From assembly GCF_022808595.1 (NCBI RefSeq), contig NZ_JAKUCN010000005.1, forward strand, positions 186,001 to 250,000: 64,000 nucleotides of DNA. The letters are read 5' to 3'. Position 1 is the stretch's first letter; each line of letters starts with the position of its first letter. Below are positions 9,209 through 17,879 of this stretch, one piece after another. Source of the stretch: Microvirga solisilvae (GTDB lineage: Bacteria > Pseudomonadota > Alphaproteobacteria > Rhizobiales > Beijerinckiaceae). The notes under the pieces are model-generated. The model was not told the DNA's origin, did no database searches, and was given only the letters and a program-made list of their open reading frames with translations. The position numbers were made by a program, and so were the translations under genes.

Positions 9209-10702
9209 ATGGTATCCTCTCCGCGCAAAACCTATTCTTCGTCCTTCTGGCTCAAGATTTTCGTCACATTGATCTGCCTGGCCATCGCCGGCCTCGAAGG
9301 CTGGCGTGACTGGAGTGAGCGCGAGGATGAGTTCGTCAGGATAGAGAGCGAGATGAAAAATCTCGCCAAATCTCTTGCGCAGCATGCGGAGGATACCTTC
9401 AACCTAGCCGATGCCATCTTGGTCGACATGGTCGACCGTATCGAGCGCCAGGGATCGACGCAGGAGGTCACGGCCGGAATGGAGGCGTTCTTCTCGGAAC
9501 GCATCCAGACCCTGCAGGCGCTGAAGGTGCTCACGGTCTATGGGGAAGATGGCTTCGTTCGGAGCAGCTCGCTGCCGGGCCACACCAGTGTGAACGTGAA
9601 GGATCAGGTATTCTTCCAGCACCACTCCATGTCATCGGAGAGAAAGTGGTTCTTCGGCCCCATCATTCGCGACCCTCTCGGAGGCGACTGGGTGCTGACC
9701 TTGTCACGGCGCATCAACAGGCCCGACGGAACTTTCGGCGGCGTCATCCAGGTCAGCATTCCGCCGCGCTATTTCGCGAACTTCTTCGGCCGGATCGATC
9801 TGGGAGCCGGCGGCGCCATCGTCATGATCAGCACGACCGATCGGCGGATTCTCTCGCGCTATCCCTATACCGATCAGGCGATCGGCATTGCGCGCAGCCA
9901 ATCGTCTTTTAGCCTGGACGGAAGCCCCTACGGATCCGGCAGTTATGTGTCGCCCATCGACGGCGTGACGCGCCTTGCCGGCTACCAGAGAAATCACGTC
10001 TATCCTGTTGTCCTGCTGACAGCCGTCAGCGAGGAGGAGGCCCTGGCGAATTGGGCAAAGGAATTCAAGATCCGCTCCGCGGGCGTGGCCGTTCTCGTGT
10101 CCATCATCGGCGTGCTGGGCTGGAGACTCGCACGCGAATTGCGCCGCCGCGAACAGGTGGAGGCCGAACTCGCCGTGCTGGCTACGACCGATGGCCTCAC
10201 CGGCCTCGCCAATCGCCGCAACTTCGATCACCGTCTGGAGACGGAATGGCTGCGCGCCTGCCGCGATGGAACGCCGCTTTCGCTCTTCCTCATCGATGTG
10301 GATCAGTTCAAGTCCTACAACGACATCTACGGACATCAGCAGGGCGACGAGTGCCTGCGCAAGGTGGCGCGCGTCATCGCGGATTCGGTCAAGCGCCCCA
10401 GCGATTTCGTGGCCCGCTACGGCGGCGAGGAGATCGTCGTGCTGCTGCCCGATACGGATGAGGCGGGAGCGGGAATGGTTGCGGAGAAAATCCGCTCACA
10501 GGTGGAGGCGCTGGCCGTTCACCACGAAGCCAACCCGCCGAGCTATACCCTGACCATCAGCATCGGCAGCGTGACACAGAACCCCGCTTTCGACCGCTCC
10601 GTCACTGGCCCGGCTGAACTCATTCACATGGCCGACAAGGCGCTTTATCGCGCCAAGCAGGGTGGCAGAAACCGCGTGGCTGTTGCAGCAAAGGCCGCTT
10701 GA
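9209..10702 (+). CDS. Membrane-bound diguanylate cyclase with extracytoplasmic sensor
   Basis: Makes c-di-GMP from two GTP. Topology: TM1 at about residues 13-30, a ~240-residue periplasmic sensor of dCache/PAS-like type (segments FSERIQTLQALKVLTVYGEDG and GGVIQVSIPPRYFANFF), TM2 at about 274-292, a short linker (RELRRREQVEAELAVLATTDGLTGLANRR) and the GGDEF domain. The active-site motif is GGEEI (405-409), a functional variant, and an RxxD inhibitory site (RPSD, 396-399) lies exactly five residues before it, so product inhibition is expected. It ends 54 bp from the convergent gshA. The ligand of the sensor is unknown. Confidence 0.93.
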   Translation: MVSSPRKTYSSSFWLKIFVTLICLAIAGLEGWRDWSEREDEFVRIESEMKNLAKSLAQHAEDTFNLADAILVDMVDRIERQGSTQEVTAGMEAFFSERIQTLQALKVLTVYGEDGFVRSSSLPGHTSVNVKDQVFFQHHSMSSERKWFFGPIIRDPLGGDWVLTLSRRINRPDGTFGGVIQVSIPPRYFANFFGRIDLGAGGAIVMISTTDRRILSRYPYTDQAIGIARSQSSFSLDGSPYGSGSYVSPIDGVTRLAGYQRNHVYPVVLLTAVSEEEALANWAKEFKIRSAGVAVLVSIIGVLGWRLARELRRREQVEAELAVLATTDGLTGLANRRNFDHRLETEWLRACRDGTPLSLFLIDVDQFKSYNDIYGHQQGDECLRKVARVIADSVKRPSDFVARYGGEEIVVLLPDTDEAGAGMVAEKIRSQVEALAVHHEANPPSYTLTISIGSVTQNPAFDRSVTGPAELIHMADKALYRAKQGGRNRVAVAAKAA

Positions 10703-10706
10703 GCCT

Positions 10707-10744
10707 GCAATCCGCTCCACTCAAGTCACGAGAAAGCGGATTGC
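10707..10744. terminator. Bidirectional hairpin between convergent DGC and gshA genes
   Basis: Perfect 10-bp inverted repeat GCAATCCGCT (10707-10716) / AGCGGATTGC (10735-10744). The T-tract is weak on both sides, so it may be a poor intrinsic terminator or an mRNA-protecting stem. Confidence 0.6.
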
Positions 10745-10756
10745 CTTGGATCATTT

Positions 10757-12127
10757 TCAGAAAACGCGTTCCTTGAATGCAGGCATCACCGAACCGGCCC
10801 AGGCTCCATGATAGAGCTCCAGCAACCGGTCGGCCTGCGTACGGCCTGATGCGACGATCTCTTCCGCATAGGCGAGGTGCTTCGTCTCGTCATCGCCTGC
10901 TGCATCGCGATAGGCGCGGCGCTTGAGTCCTTCGCGCGCGAGCGCCAGGGCATCGCTCGCCACATCCTGCACGGGACGCCCTGCGATTGTGGCTTTCAAG
11001 GCAAGCTTCGGCACATCGGCGCGAAGTTGCTCGCGCTGTTCGGCACTCCAGCTCTTCACAAGTTCCCACGCGCCATCGAGCGCCGCATCGTCGTAGAGTA
11101 ATCCGGTCCAGAACGCGGAAAGCGCCGTGATGTGTTCGATATTGCCCACATCCGCGCCGCGCATTTCGAGATAGCGCTTCAGGCGCACTTCCGGGAAGAG
11201 CGTCGAGACGTGGTTCGCCCAATCGGAACGCACTGCGCGCTCGCCCGGCAATTGCGCGAGCTTGCCGGCAAGAAGATCGCGGAAGGACGCGCCGGCGACG
11301 TCATGATAAGTCTCGCCGCGCTTGACGAAATACATCGGCACGTCGAGCGCCCAATCCACATAGCGCTCGTAGCCGAAACCGTCCTCGAACGCGAAGGCCA
11401 TCATGCCCGTGCGGTCCCTGTCCGTATCGAGCCAGATGTTGGATCGCATGGAGAGGAAGCCGTTGGGCTTGCCATCGGTGAAGGGCGAATTGGCGAAGAT
11501 CGCTGTCGCAATCGGCTGCAGCGCGAGCGACACGCGCAGCTTCCTCACCATGTCCGCCTCGGAGGCATAGTCCATGTTCACCTGCACGGTGGACGTGCGG
11601 TACATCATGTCGAGACCAAGCGTGCCGACCTTCGGCATGTAGTTCGTCATGATGCCATAGCGCTTCTTCGGCATCACCGGCGTCTGGGCACGTGTCCAGA
11701 GCGGGCTCATGCCCAGCGTCAGAAACTCGATGCCGAGCTTCTCGCCGACAGCTTTCGCATCGGCGATGTGCTGCGCCGTTTCCTGCGCCGTCTCATGAAG
11801 CGTCTTCAGCGGCGCGCCGGACAATTCGAACTGGCCGCCGGGCTCCAGCGAGATCGCCCCGCCGCCCTTCTCATCGAAGAGACCGATCGGGTGGTCGTCT
11901 TCCATGATGGGCGCCCAGCCGGTGCGGTCCTGCAGGCCTTCGAGCAGCGCGCGAATGCCCTTGCCCCCGTCATAAGGAACGGGGGAAGCATCGGATTTAT
12001 AGAAAGGAACCTTCTCGTGCTCGGTGCCCAGCCGCCACGTCTCGCGCGGCTTTTCGCCTTCAGCGATCCAAGCGACGAGCTCGGAACGCGCGCCAATGGG
12101 GGTCGTATCGGATACGTCCCGCGCCAT
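10757..12127 (-). CDS. gshA: Glutamate--cysteine ligase (plant/alphaproteobacterial type)
   Basis: ATP-dependent formation of gamma-glutamylcysteine, the first step of glutathione synthesis. The 456-residue sequence is of the GCS2 class found in alphaproteobacteria and plants: GTEHEKVPF (about 37-45), LFDEKGGGAISLEPGGQFELSG with glutamates expected to bind Mg-ATP, the MPKKRYGIMTNYMP segment near 155, MMYRTSTVQVNMDYASE, and YLEMRGADVG. The ATG has GAGGTGATGT immediately upstream. It lies 123 bp downstream of the YbdK-like gene on the same strand; rsmE, this homologue and gshA form a same-strand trio. gshB is not in the window. Confidence 0.95.
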   Translation of the reverse strand: MARDVSDTTPIGARSELVAWIAEGEKPRETWRLGTEHEKVPFYKSDASPVPYDGGKGIRALLEGLQDRTGWAPIMEDDHPIGLFDEKGGGAISLEPGGQFELSGAPLKTLHETAQETAQHIADAKAVGEKLGIEFLTLGMSPLWTRAQTPVMPKKRYGIMTNYMPKVGTLGLDMMYRTSTVQVNMDYASEADMVRKLRVSLALQPIATAIFANSPFTDGKPNGFLSMRSNIWLDTDRDRTGMMAFAFEDGFGYERYVDWALDVPMYFVKRGETYHDVAGASFRDLLAGKLAQLPGERAVRSDWANHVSTLFPEVRLKRYLEMRGADVGNIEHITALSAFWTGLLYDDAALDGAWELVKSWSAEQREQLRADVPKLALKATIAGRPVQDVASDALALAREGLKRRAYRDAAGDDETKHLAYAEEIVASGRTQADRLLELYHGAWAGSVMPAFKERVF

Positions 12128-12213
12128 ACATCACCTCATCCAATAAGCGCGTTCAAGGCGCGCCGACTCAGGTCGTGACTAGATAGGCGCGTTAAGGCCA
12201 AGCTGCAATGAGG

Positions 12214-12241
12214 GGTGACCCCACAAATGTGCAGGGTCACC
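12214..12241. terminator. Hairpin after the YbdK-like gene
   Basis: Perfect inverted repeat GGTGACCC (12214-12221) / GGGTCACC (12234-12241) 9 nt beyond the stop of the YbdK-like gene. There is no T-run in the minus direction, so this is a stem-loop with uncertain terminator function. Confidence 0.4.
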
Positions 12242-12250
12242 TTTAAGAGT

Positions 12251-13390
12251 TCAGTGCTGGAGAACCGGATCCCCCATGGTCTCGGCGGAAAGCCAGTCCA
12301 CCACGTTCACCAGGGCGTCGCGGCTCGAGAGCCCGCGGCCGACGGCTTCCGTATAAAGGGTAAGCTGGCGGTCGGCACTGGTGCCCCGGGCTACGATCCA
12401 GCGGGCGAGGTCCACCTCCCGCTCGCAGCCGAGCTCCTTGGCATCGTCCGCGATCAGGTCGAGAACATCGTCGAGCAGCTCCCGCACCGGCTTGGCGCTG
12501 CGGCTCTTCTCGTCCACGAAGCTGCCATGGATGCCGTAGCGCATGGCGCGCCAGCAATTCTCGTCGTTGATGGCGCGCGACGCTCCGGTCTGACCGGCAT
12601 TGAGATTGGTGTCGAGGCTCAGGCGGCGCACGAGGCAGCGATAAAGCGCGGCGATGGCGATGGTGTCATCCACGCGGGTGCAGCTGTCCGCCACGCGCAG
12701 CTCCAGCGTCGGATGCTTGAGCGAGGGGCGGATCACCCACCACACATAGCTTGAATTCTCGATGGCGCGGGCCGCCACCAGAGTGTCGATATAGCGCTGG
12801 TAATCAGCTGCATTCTCGAAAAGATCGGGCAGGCCCGTGCGCGGCAATTCGCGATAAGCCGCGAGGCGATAGCCCAGAAGGCCGGTGCGCTGCGCCTGCC
12901 AGAACGGCGACGAGGTGGATAGCGCGAGCAGCAGCGGAAGATAAGGCTGCATGCGGTTCATGATGTCCACGCGCATCGCCAGATCCGGCACTTCCACATG
13001 GACATGCATGCCGCACAGAACCGTGCGGTTGCCGAGCATCTGCAGGTCGTGCATCACCTTGCCATAGCGCGGCTGCGCGTTGGCGCGCACGCGAGACCAC
13101 ATGGCGAGCGGATGAGTGCCCGAGGCCATGATCGCGAGATCGTATTCGCGCGCGATCGAACCCACAGATGCGCGCATGCCGGCGAGCTGCGAACGCGCCT
13201 CCGCGAAATCCTTCACCGGCTTGGTGGCGATTTCGATCTGCGGCTCGAGCATTTCAGGCTGGATGTCGTCCGAGAGCTTGTCCCGGCAGGAAGCGAAGAA
13301 TTCCTTGATCTTGTTCTTGGCTACGTCTCGCTTGGCGGCATCGTTGACGAAGTACTCTTCCTCGATGCCGAACTTGAAATCCCAGCTCAT
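12251..13390 (-). CDS. YbdK-type carboxylate-amine ligase (GCS2 family)
   Basis: Second member of the glutamate-cysteine ligase fold in the window. The 379-residue protein starts MSWDFKFGIEEEYFVND, where GIEEEY holds the metal-binding glutamates, and contains the family segments GTHPLAMWS, CGMHVHVEVPD, RTGLLGYRLAAYRELPRTGLPD (split here for length), YVWWVIRPS and TLELRVADSC. The family shows weak glutamate-cysteine ligase activity in vitro in E. coli; the natural substrate is uncertain. The start at 13390 was preferred over the ATG at 13474 because GAGGAAA lies 6-10 nt upstream and family members begin there. It may partly back up gshA or make another gamma-glutamyl-type product. Confidence 0.88.
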   Translation of the reverse strand: MSWDFKFGIEEEYFVNDAAKRDVAKNKIKEFFASCRDKLSDDIQPEMLEPQIEIATKPVKDFAEARSQLAGMRASVGSIAREYDLAIMASGTHPLAMWSRVRANAQPRYGKVMHDLQMLGNRTVLCGMHVHVEVPDLAMRVDIMNRMQPYLPLLLALSTSSPFWQAQRTGLLGYRLAAYRELPRTGLPDLFENAADYQRYIDTLVAARAIENSSYVWWVIRPSLKHPTLELRVADSCTRVDDTIAIAALYRCLVRRLSLDTNLNAGQTGASRAINDENCWRAMRYGIHGSFVDEKSRSAKPVRELLDDVLDLIADDAKELGCEREVDLARWIVARGTSADRQLTLYTEAVGRGLSSRDALVNVVDWLSAETMGDPVLQH

Positions 13391-13572
13391 TTCCCGGTTT
13401 CCTCTATTTGTTTTTTCAGGAATGACCCTTGCAAACGACCTTGCATGTGGAGGCGCTCCGATTGCACACAACACTCCGCCCGAATGGGGCGCCAGTGGGG
13501 CGAATCGGCGTTAAATTGCCAAGCTTCTGATGCTAGAGGCGAATTGGCTTGGCCCGTTGTCGAATGGGCGCG

Positions 13573-14319
13573 TCAGTTCCAGTCGCCGAGCACGGATTGC
13601 ACGATCGCGAGGGCTGCCACTGCGGCAGTATCGGCTCGCAGAATGCGCGGTCCCAACGATACGCGAACACATCTTTCGTGGGCGGCGACAAGCGCTCTCT
13701 CCTGATCGGTAAACCCTCCTTCGGGGCCCACGATAACGGCAACGCCTGATCGTTTGTTCCCAAGCTTGGCCAGAGCATCCACGGGGTTTGCAATGGCGGC
13801 ATCCTCGTCGCAGAACACAAGTACGCGATCCTGCTCCAAGTCCTTGAGAAAACGCTCTAAATTCTCTTCCTCCCGCACCTCGGGAATAGTGAGGATCCCA
13901 CATTGCTCCGCCGCCTCGATGGCATTACTCCGCATGCGTTCGAGGTTCACGCGCGTGCTCTGGGTGCGGCGGGTGATGACGGGCTGGAGAATGCCCGCCC
14001 CCATCTCCACGGCCTTCTGGACCATGTAGTCCAGACGCGCATGCTTGAGGGGCGCGAAGGCATAGACGAGATCGGGCTGGGGCGTCTGCTCACGGGTTCG
14101 CTCCGCGCAGACGAGATCGGCGGATTTGCGCCCCTCGACCGCGACTTCGGCCCGCCATTCCCCGTCCTGCCCATTGAAGATCAGCACGCTTTCGCCGTCC
14201 TTCATGCGCAGCACGTTCAACAGGTAATTGGCCTGTCCCCGGTCGAGCCCGATCCTCGCTTCCTTCCGGAGGGGGGAATCGATGAACAGACGGGGCGCGT
14301 TGAAGTCGTATTCGGCCAT
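13573..14319 (-). CDS. rsmE: 16S rRNA (uracil1498-N3)-methyltransferase RsmE
   Basis: SPOUT-class methyltransferase that methylates U1498 in helix 44 of 16S rRNA using S-adenosylmethionine. Expected features are present: an N-terminal PUA-like part (NAPRLFIDSPL, then ANYLLNVLRMKDGESVLIFNG), MVQKAVEMGAGILQPVITRRT, and the C-terminal knot motifs VIVGPEGGFTDQE and VSLGPRILRADTAAVAALA. The chosen ATG at 14319 (MAEYDFN) gives 248 residues, close to the usual ~243; the upstream ATG at 14400 adds an unrelated leader. It is divergent from the secreted-protein gene at 14528. Confidence 0.95.
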   Translation of the reverse strand: MAEYDFNAPRLFIDSPLRKEARIGLDRGQANYLLNVLRMKDGESVLIFNGQDGEWRAEVAVEGRKSADLVCAERTREQTPQPDLVYAFAPLKHARLDYMVQKAVEMGAGILQPVITRRTQSTRVNLERMRSNAIEAAEQCGILTIPEVREEENLERFLKDLEQDRVLVFCDEDAAIANPVDALAKLGNKRSGVAVIVGPEGGFTDQERALVAAHERCVRVSLGPRILRADTAAVAALAIVQSVLGDWN

Positions 14320-14527
14320 GGAAACCTTGAGAGCTTGAGCAAGGGGAGCATTAGCAACTTCCGGGCCTCCTGGGGAGAGACCGCCCCTCCGCTCATCCAA
14401 AATTCAGGTGCGCTGCTGCACAGCTTGAGAAGCAGGCGACCAATCGCCCCTTGGCCTTTGGGTGCCTTACCTGTTAACAGAGCACAGGCTGGCGAGACGT
14501 CGCCGGCTCCTTTGAAGGGTTTTTGCC

Positions 14528-14989
14528 ATGACGCACATCCGTTCGACCTTGATGGCCGCGCTTGCCGCCGTTGGCATTTTCGCATCCGCCCCTGCCTTCG
14601 CACAGTCGGCCGTCTGCCAGGACGGCCAGAAGCTGCTGCTTGAGCGCCAGGGTCTGGTCAAGCAATTCACGGATCTGACCGGAGGCGGCAAGAAGAAGAA
14701 TGTCGATCCCCGCCCCGCCTGCACGATCCTGACCAAGATGGCCGCCAACGGCGAGACCACTTTGAAGTGGATGTCCACCAACAAGGATTGGTGCCAGGTC
14801 CCCGACCAGGCAGTGGAGAGCTTCACCGAGGACAACAAGCGCGTGCAAACCATCAAGGGCCAGGCCTGCGGTGCAGCCGCGAAGGTGGCCGAGGCCGAGA
14901 AGCGCGCCAAGCAGCAGGCCCAGCAGGGCGGCAACCGCATGGGCGGTGGCCTGACCGGCACGCTGAGCGTGCCGAAGGGCGCTCTCTGA
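14528..14989 (+). CDS. Exported hypothetical protein, Cys-containing
   Basis: Predicted periplasmic protein of 153 residues. The signal peptide is [25 protein letters not shown] with cleavage before QSA. The mature domain begins with a heptad-like stretch (CQDGQKLLLERQGLVKQF), then a GGGKKKN loop and cysteines in pattern C-x43-C-x36-C-x29-C suitable for two disulfides, ending in a Q/G-rich low-complexity tail (QQAQQGGNRMGGG). GAAGGGT is found 8 nt before the ATG. It is 16 bp upstream of ubiA on the same strand. No named domain recognised. Confidence 0.75.
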   Translation: MTHIRSTLMAALAAVGIFASAPAFAQSAVCQDGQKLLLERQGLVKQFTDLTGGGKKKNVDPRPACTILTKMAANGETTLKWMSTNKDWCQVPDQAVESFTEDNKRVQTIKGQACGAAAKVAEAEKRAKQQAQQGGNRMGGGLTGTLSVPKGAL

Positions 14990-15005
14990 TCCGGCGTTGA
15001 GAACG

Positions 15006-15935
15006 ATGGAGCGCCCAGCGGCATCCTCTCTTCCCGATGCCGTGCGCGGCCATTGGGCCGACCGGTGGGCGCCGGTGGGCCTTCGCCCCTATTTGCGCCT
15101 GGCGCGGATCGAGCGCCCCATCGGCTGGTGGCTGCTGCTGCTTCCCTGCTGGTGGTCGGCCGCACTGGCCGCCATCGCGGCGGGGCAGCCCTGGCCCAAC
15201 CCGTTCCATTGCCTGCTTTTCCTCATCGGCGCCGTCGCCATGCGCGGCGCGGGCTGCACCTATAACGACATCGTCGACCGGGACCTGGACATCCGCGTGG
15301 AGCGCACCCGCCAGCGTCCCCTACCCTCCGGTCAGGTGAGCCTGAAGGGCGCCCTCGCCTTTCTGGGATTGCAGGCTCTCATAGGCCTTCTCGTCCTTCT
15401 CCAGTTCAACACCTTCGCCATCCTCACGGGCTTCGGCTCGCTCGGCGTGGTGGCCCTTTACCCCTTCATGAAGCGCTTCTTCTGGATGCCGCAGATCGTG
15501 CTGGGTCTCGCCTTCTCCTGGGGGGCCCTGATGGGCTGGGCTGCGCTCTTCGGGTCTTTGAGCCTCGCCGCGCTCCTACTCTATTTCGCCAGCGTCGCCT
15601 GGGTGGTGGGCTACGACACCATTTATGCCCTTCAGGATATCGAGGACGACGAGATCGCCGGGATCAAATCCTCCGCCCGCTTCTTCGGCGAGCGCGTGAG
15701 ATTGGGTATCGGCATCTGCTACGGCCTGACCCTCGTCCTCATGACAGCAGCCTTTATCCAGGCAGGCGTGGGCCTCGTCTCCTATCTCGGCCTTGGACTC
15801 TTCGCGCTTCATCTCGGCTGGCAGGTCACCCGCATCGACCGGGCCGATGGCGCAGGCGCATTGCGCCTCTTCCGGTCGAACCGGGATGCGGGCCTGATCC
15901 TCTTCGCGGCCATGGTCGCCGATGCCCTTCTCTGA
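15006..15935 (+). CDS. ubiA: 4-hydroxybenzoate polyprenyltransferase
   Basis: Integral membrane prenyltransferase that attaches the polyprenyl tail to 4-hydroxybenzoate in ubiquinone synthesis. Both Asp-rich Mg-pyrophosphate motifs are visible: NDIVDRDLDIRVERTRQRPL (about 88-107, NDxxDxxxD) and YALQDIEDDEIAGIKSSA (about 205-222, DxxxD). Nine hydrophobic segments and a length of 309 residues fit the family. The in-frame TTG at 14997 would add three residues; the ATG at 15006 is the simpler start. It precedes the cysQ-like gene by 90 bp. Confidence 0.95.
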   Translation: MERPAASSLPDAVRGHWADRWAPVGLRPYLRLARIERPIGWWLLLLPCWWSAALAAIAAGQPWPNPFHCLLFLIGAVAMRGAGCTYNDIVDRDLDIRVERTRQRPLPSGQVSLKGALAFLGLQALIGLLVLLQFNTFAILTGFGSLGVVALYPFMKRFFWMPQIVLGLAFSWGALMGWAALFGSLSLAALLLYFASVAWVVGYDTIYALQDIEDDEIAGIKSSARFFGERVRLGIGICYGLTLVLMTAAFIQAGVGLVSYLGLGLFALHLGWQVTRIDRADGAGALRLFRSNRDAGLILFAAMVADALL

Positions 15936-16025
15936 GAGACAAGGTAAAGTCTCTTTCCTGACGGCGAAGGGTTTCTTCGCTCCTTTCCCTGGCATCGTCC
16001 GCTGCCCGCGTCCATATTGAGCCCG

Positions 16026-16829
16026 ATGTCATCCCCCTCAGCCCCTTCTCTCGATCGTCTCGCCTTGGCCGTGCGTGATGCGGCCCACCAGGCAGGCGCC
16101 CTGGCGCTCCCCTATTTCCGCGCGGGCGAGCAGACGGCGGCGCGGCTCTGGTACAAGGGGCACAGTTCCCCCGTGACGGAAGCGGACATCGCCCTCGACG
16201 ATTTCCTGAAGGACCATCTCACCGGCCTGTTTCCGGAAGCCGGATGGCTGTCCGAGGAAACCGCTGACGACCCCTCGCGCCTGGATCGCAGCCATGTGTG
16301 GGTGGTCGATCCCATCGACGGGACCCGTGCCTTCGCTGCAGGCCACCCCGACTGGGCAATCTCCATCGCGCTCGTGAAAGATGGGTTGCCGGTGCTCGGG
16401 AGCCTTTATGCGCCGATCCATGACAAGCTCTACGAGGCTACCATCGGCGGCGGTGCCTGGTGCAACGGGCAGCGGCTTCAACTCTCCGAAACCGAGACGC
16501 CTGCTCGGCCCCGGGTGGCCGGGCCGAAGCCTCTCGTGGACCGGTTCGAGCGCAAGACGGGCCCCGTCGAGCGTCTGCCCAAGGTGCCTTCGCTTGCCCT
16601 GCGGCTGGCCCGGGTGGCGGAGGGAACCATCGATATCGGGCTTGTTTCCCACAATTCACAGGACTGGGACATCGCCGCAGCCGATCTTATCCTGAAGGAG
16701 GCAGGTGGCCTTTTGACGGATTTCGCAGGCCTGCCACCGGCTTATAACAAGCCCCAGCCTCGTCACGATGAGATGATTGCCGTTGCGTCACGGTTGCATC
16801 CTCGTGCTATTGGGGCCATGAGGACCTGA
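16026..16829 (+). CDS. cysQ: CysQ-like 3'(2'),5'-bisphosphate nucleotidase / inositol monophosphatase family
   Basis: Lithium-sensitive, Mg-dependent phosphatase fold. CysQ removes the 3'-phosphate of PAP(S) left by sulfate assimilation and sulfation. The metal-binding signatures are complete: SSPVTEADIALDDFL (about 48-62), LSEETADD (about 77-84) and WVVDPIDGTRAFAAGHPDW (about 93-111), then the second signature SQDWDIAAADLILKEAGG (about 216-233). It is 267 residues long from the ATG at 16026; an alternative TTG lies at 16017. PAP phosphatase rather than inositol phosphatase is likely from the RAF variant and length, but the assignment within the superfamily is an inference. Confidence 0.82.
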   Translation: MSSPSAPSLDRLALAVRDAAHQAGALALPYFRAGEQTAARLWYKGHSSPVTEADIALDDFLKDHLTGLFPEAGWLSEETADDPSRLDRSHVWVVDPIDGTRAFAAGHPDWAISIALVKDGLPVLGSLYAPIHDKLYEATIGGGAWCNGQRLQLSETETPARPRVAGPKPLVDRFERKTGPVERLPKVPSLALRLARVAEGTIDIGLVSHNSQDWDIAAADLILKEAGGLLTDFAGLPPAYNKPQPRHDEMIAVASRLHPRAIGAMRT

Positions 16830-16889
16830 ACAAGGTTTGCCTCACCGTATCAACCCTTTCCGTACTCCTTTCAGAAGAGTTCTGAACCC

Positions 16890-17120
16890 ATGACCGACAC
16901 GCCTGGCAAGCAGCTCCTCCATCTGGTTTTCGGCGGCGAGCTCGAGAGCCTTGAATCCGTCGATTTCAAGGACCTGACCAAGCTCGACATCGTCGGGATC
17001 TATCCGAACTACGCCTCGGCCCATATGGCATGGAAGGCCAAGGCTCAGGCTACGGTGGACAATGCGCAGATGCGTTACTTCATCGTGCACCTGCACCGCC
17101 TGCTGGAGCCGCAAGGCTAA
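16890..17120 (+). CDS. DUF4170 protein, 76 residues
   Basis: Small cytoplasmic protein matching the DUF4170 pattern: LHLVFGGELESLESVDFKDL, LDIVGIYPNYASAHMAWKAK and a final MRYFIVHLHRLLEP. The family has no known function and, in my recollection, is common in alphaproteobacteria near lipid A or Kdo genes. Here it is 18 bp upstream of the DUF374 gene, followed by waaA and lpxK, so it likely belongs to their operon. Confidence 0.82.
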   Translation: MTDTPGKQLLHLVFGGELESLESVDFKDLTKLDIVGIYPNYASAHMAWKAKAQATVDNAQMRYFIVHLHRLLEPQG

Positions 17121-17138
17121 GAACAACAACGGATCGAG

Positions 17139-17879
17139 ATGGGGCTCCTCAAACGCATCACGCGCTCGCGGCCGGTTCAGGAGACATTAGGGCTCCTGGT
17201 CGCCGGCTATCTCAAGTTCGTGCAGCGCACGAACCGGTTCGTCATGGAACCGGCTGATGCCTATGACCGGATCGCCCCCCAGATGCCCGTGATCGCCGCC
17301 ATGTGGCACGGGCAGCATTTCATGATCCATTTCGCCAAGCGGCCTCAGGACCGCGCGGCGAGCCTCGTCTCCCGCTCCGGCGACGGCGAGTTCAACGCTA
17401 TCGCTCTTCGCCATCTCGGCATTCGCGCCATTCGCGGCTCCGGCGCGCGCGGCCGCGACATCCGCAAGAAAGGCGGCGTCCAGGCCATGCGCGGGATGCT
17501 CAAGGCGCTTGCGGGCGGCGAGATGGTGGTGATGACCGCCGACATTCCGAAGATCTCGCGCATCTGCGGCCAGGGCATCGTGACCCTCGCGCAGATGTCC
17601 GGTCGGCCCATCGTGCCGGTGGCCGTGGTCACGAGCCGCCGCATCGATTTCAACAGCTGGGACAGGGCCAGCATCGGCCTGCCCTTCGGGCGCGGTGCCA
17701 TGGTTCTGGGCGAGCCGATTGCCGTTCCCCGCGATGCGGATGAAACCCTGCTCGAAACCCTGCGCCAGCGGGTGGAGCGGGATCTCGATGCCGTCCATGA
17801 GCGTGCCTATGCCCTCGTCGGCTCGAAGGACCCCGGCGCCAAGAGCATCCCGGCCTTGGCGGGAGGCTCGCGCGCATGA
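17139..17879 (+). CDS. DUF374 lysophospholipid-acyltransferase-like protein
   Basis: Cytoplasmic or membrane-associated acyltransferase-fold protein of 246 residues. The motif MWHGQHFMIHF (about 52-62) is the DUF374 equivalent of the HX4D block, followed by SLVSRSGDGEFNAIALRHLGI, RGSGARGRDIRKKGG and MTADIPKISRICGQGIVTLAQMSG (about 130-152), with the PIVPVAVV strand after it. Family members adjoin waaA and are suspected to act on lipid A, Kdo or lipid precursors. Its TGA overlaps the waaA ATG (ATGA), showing translational coupling. The acyl acceptor is unknown. Confidence 0.86.
   Translation: MGLLKRITRSRPVQETLGLLVAGYLKFVQRTNRFVMEPADAYDRIAPQMPVIAAMWHGQHFMIHFAKRPQDRAASLVSRSGDGEFNAIALRHLGIRAIRGSGARGRDIRKKGGVQAMRGMLKALAGGEMVVMTADIPKISRICGQGIVTLAQMSGRPIVPVAVVTSRRIDFNSWDRASIGLPFGRGAMVLGEPIAVPRDADETLLETLRQRVERDLDAVHERAYALVGSKDPGAKSIPALAGGSRA

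Noticed and set aside
11132..12178. 348-codon + strand frame opposite gshA
   Set aside because: Shadow of gshA, which has complete family motifs on the minus strand.
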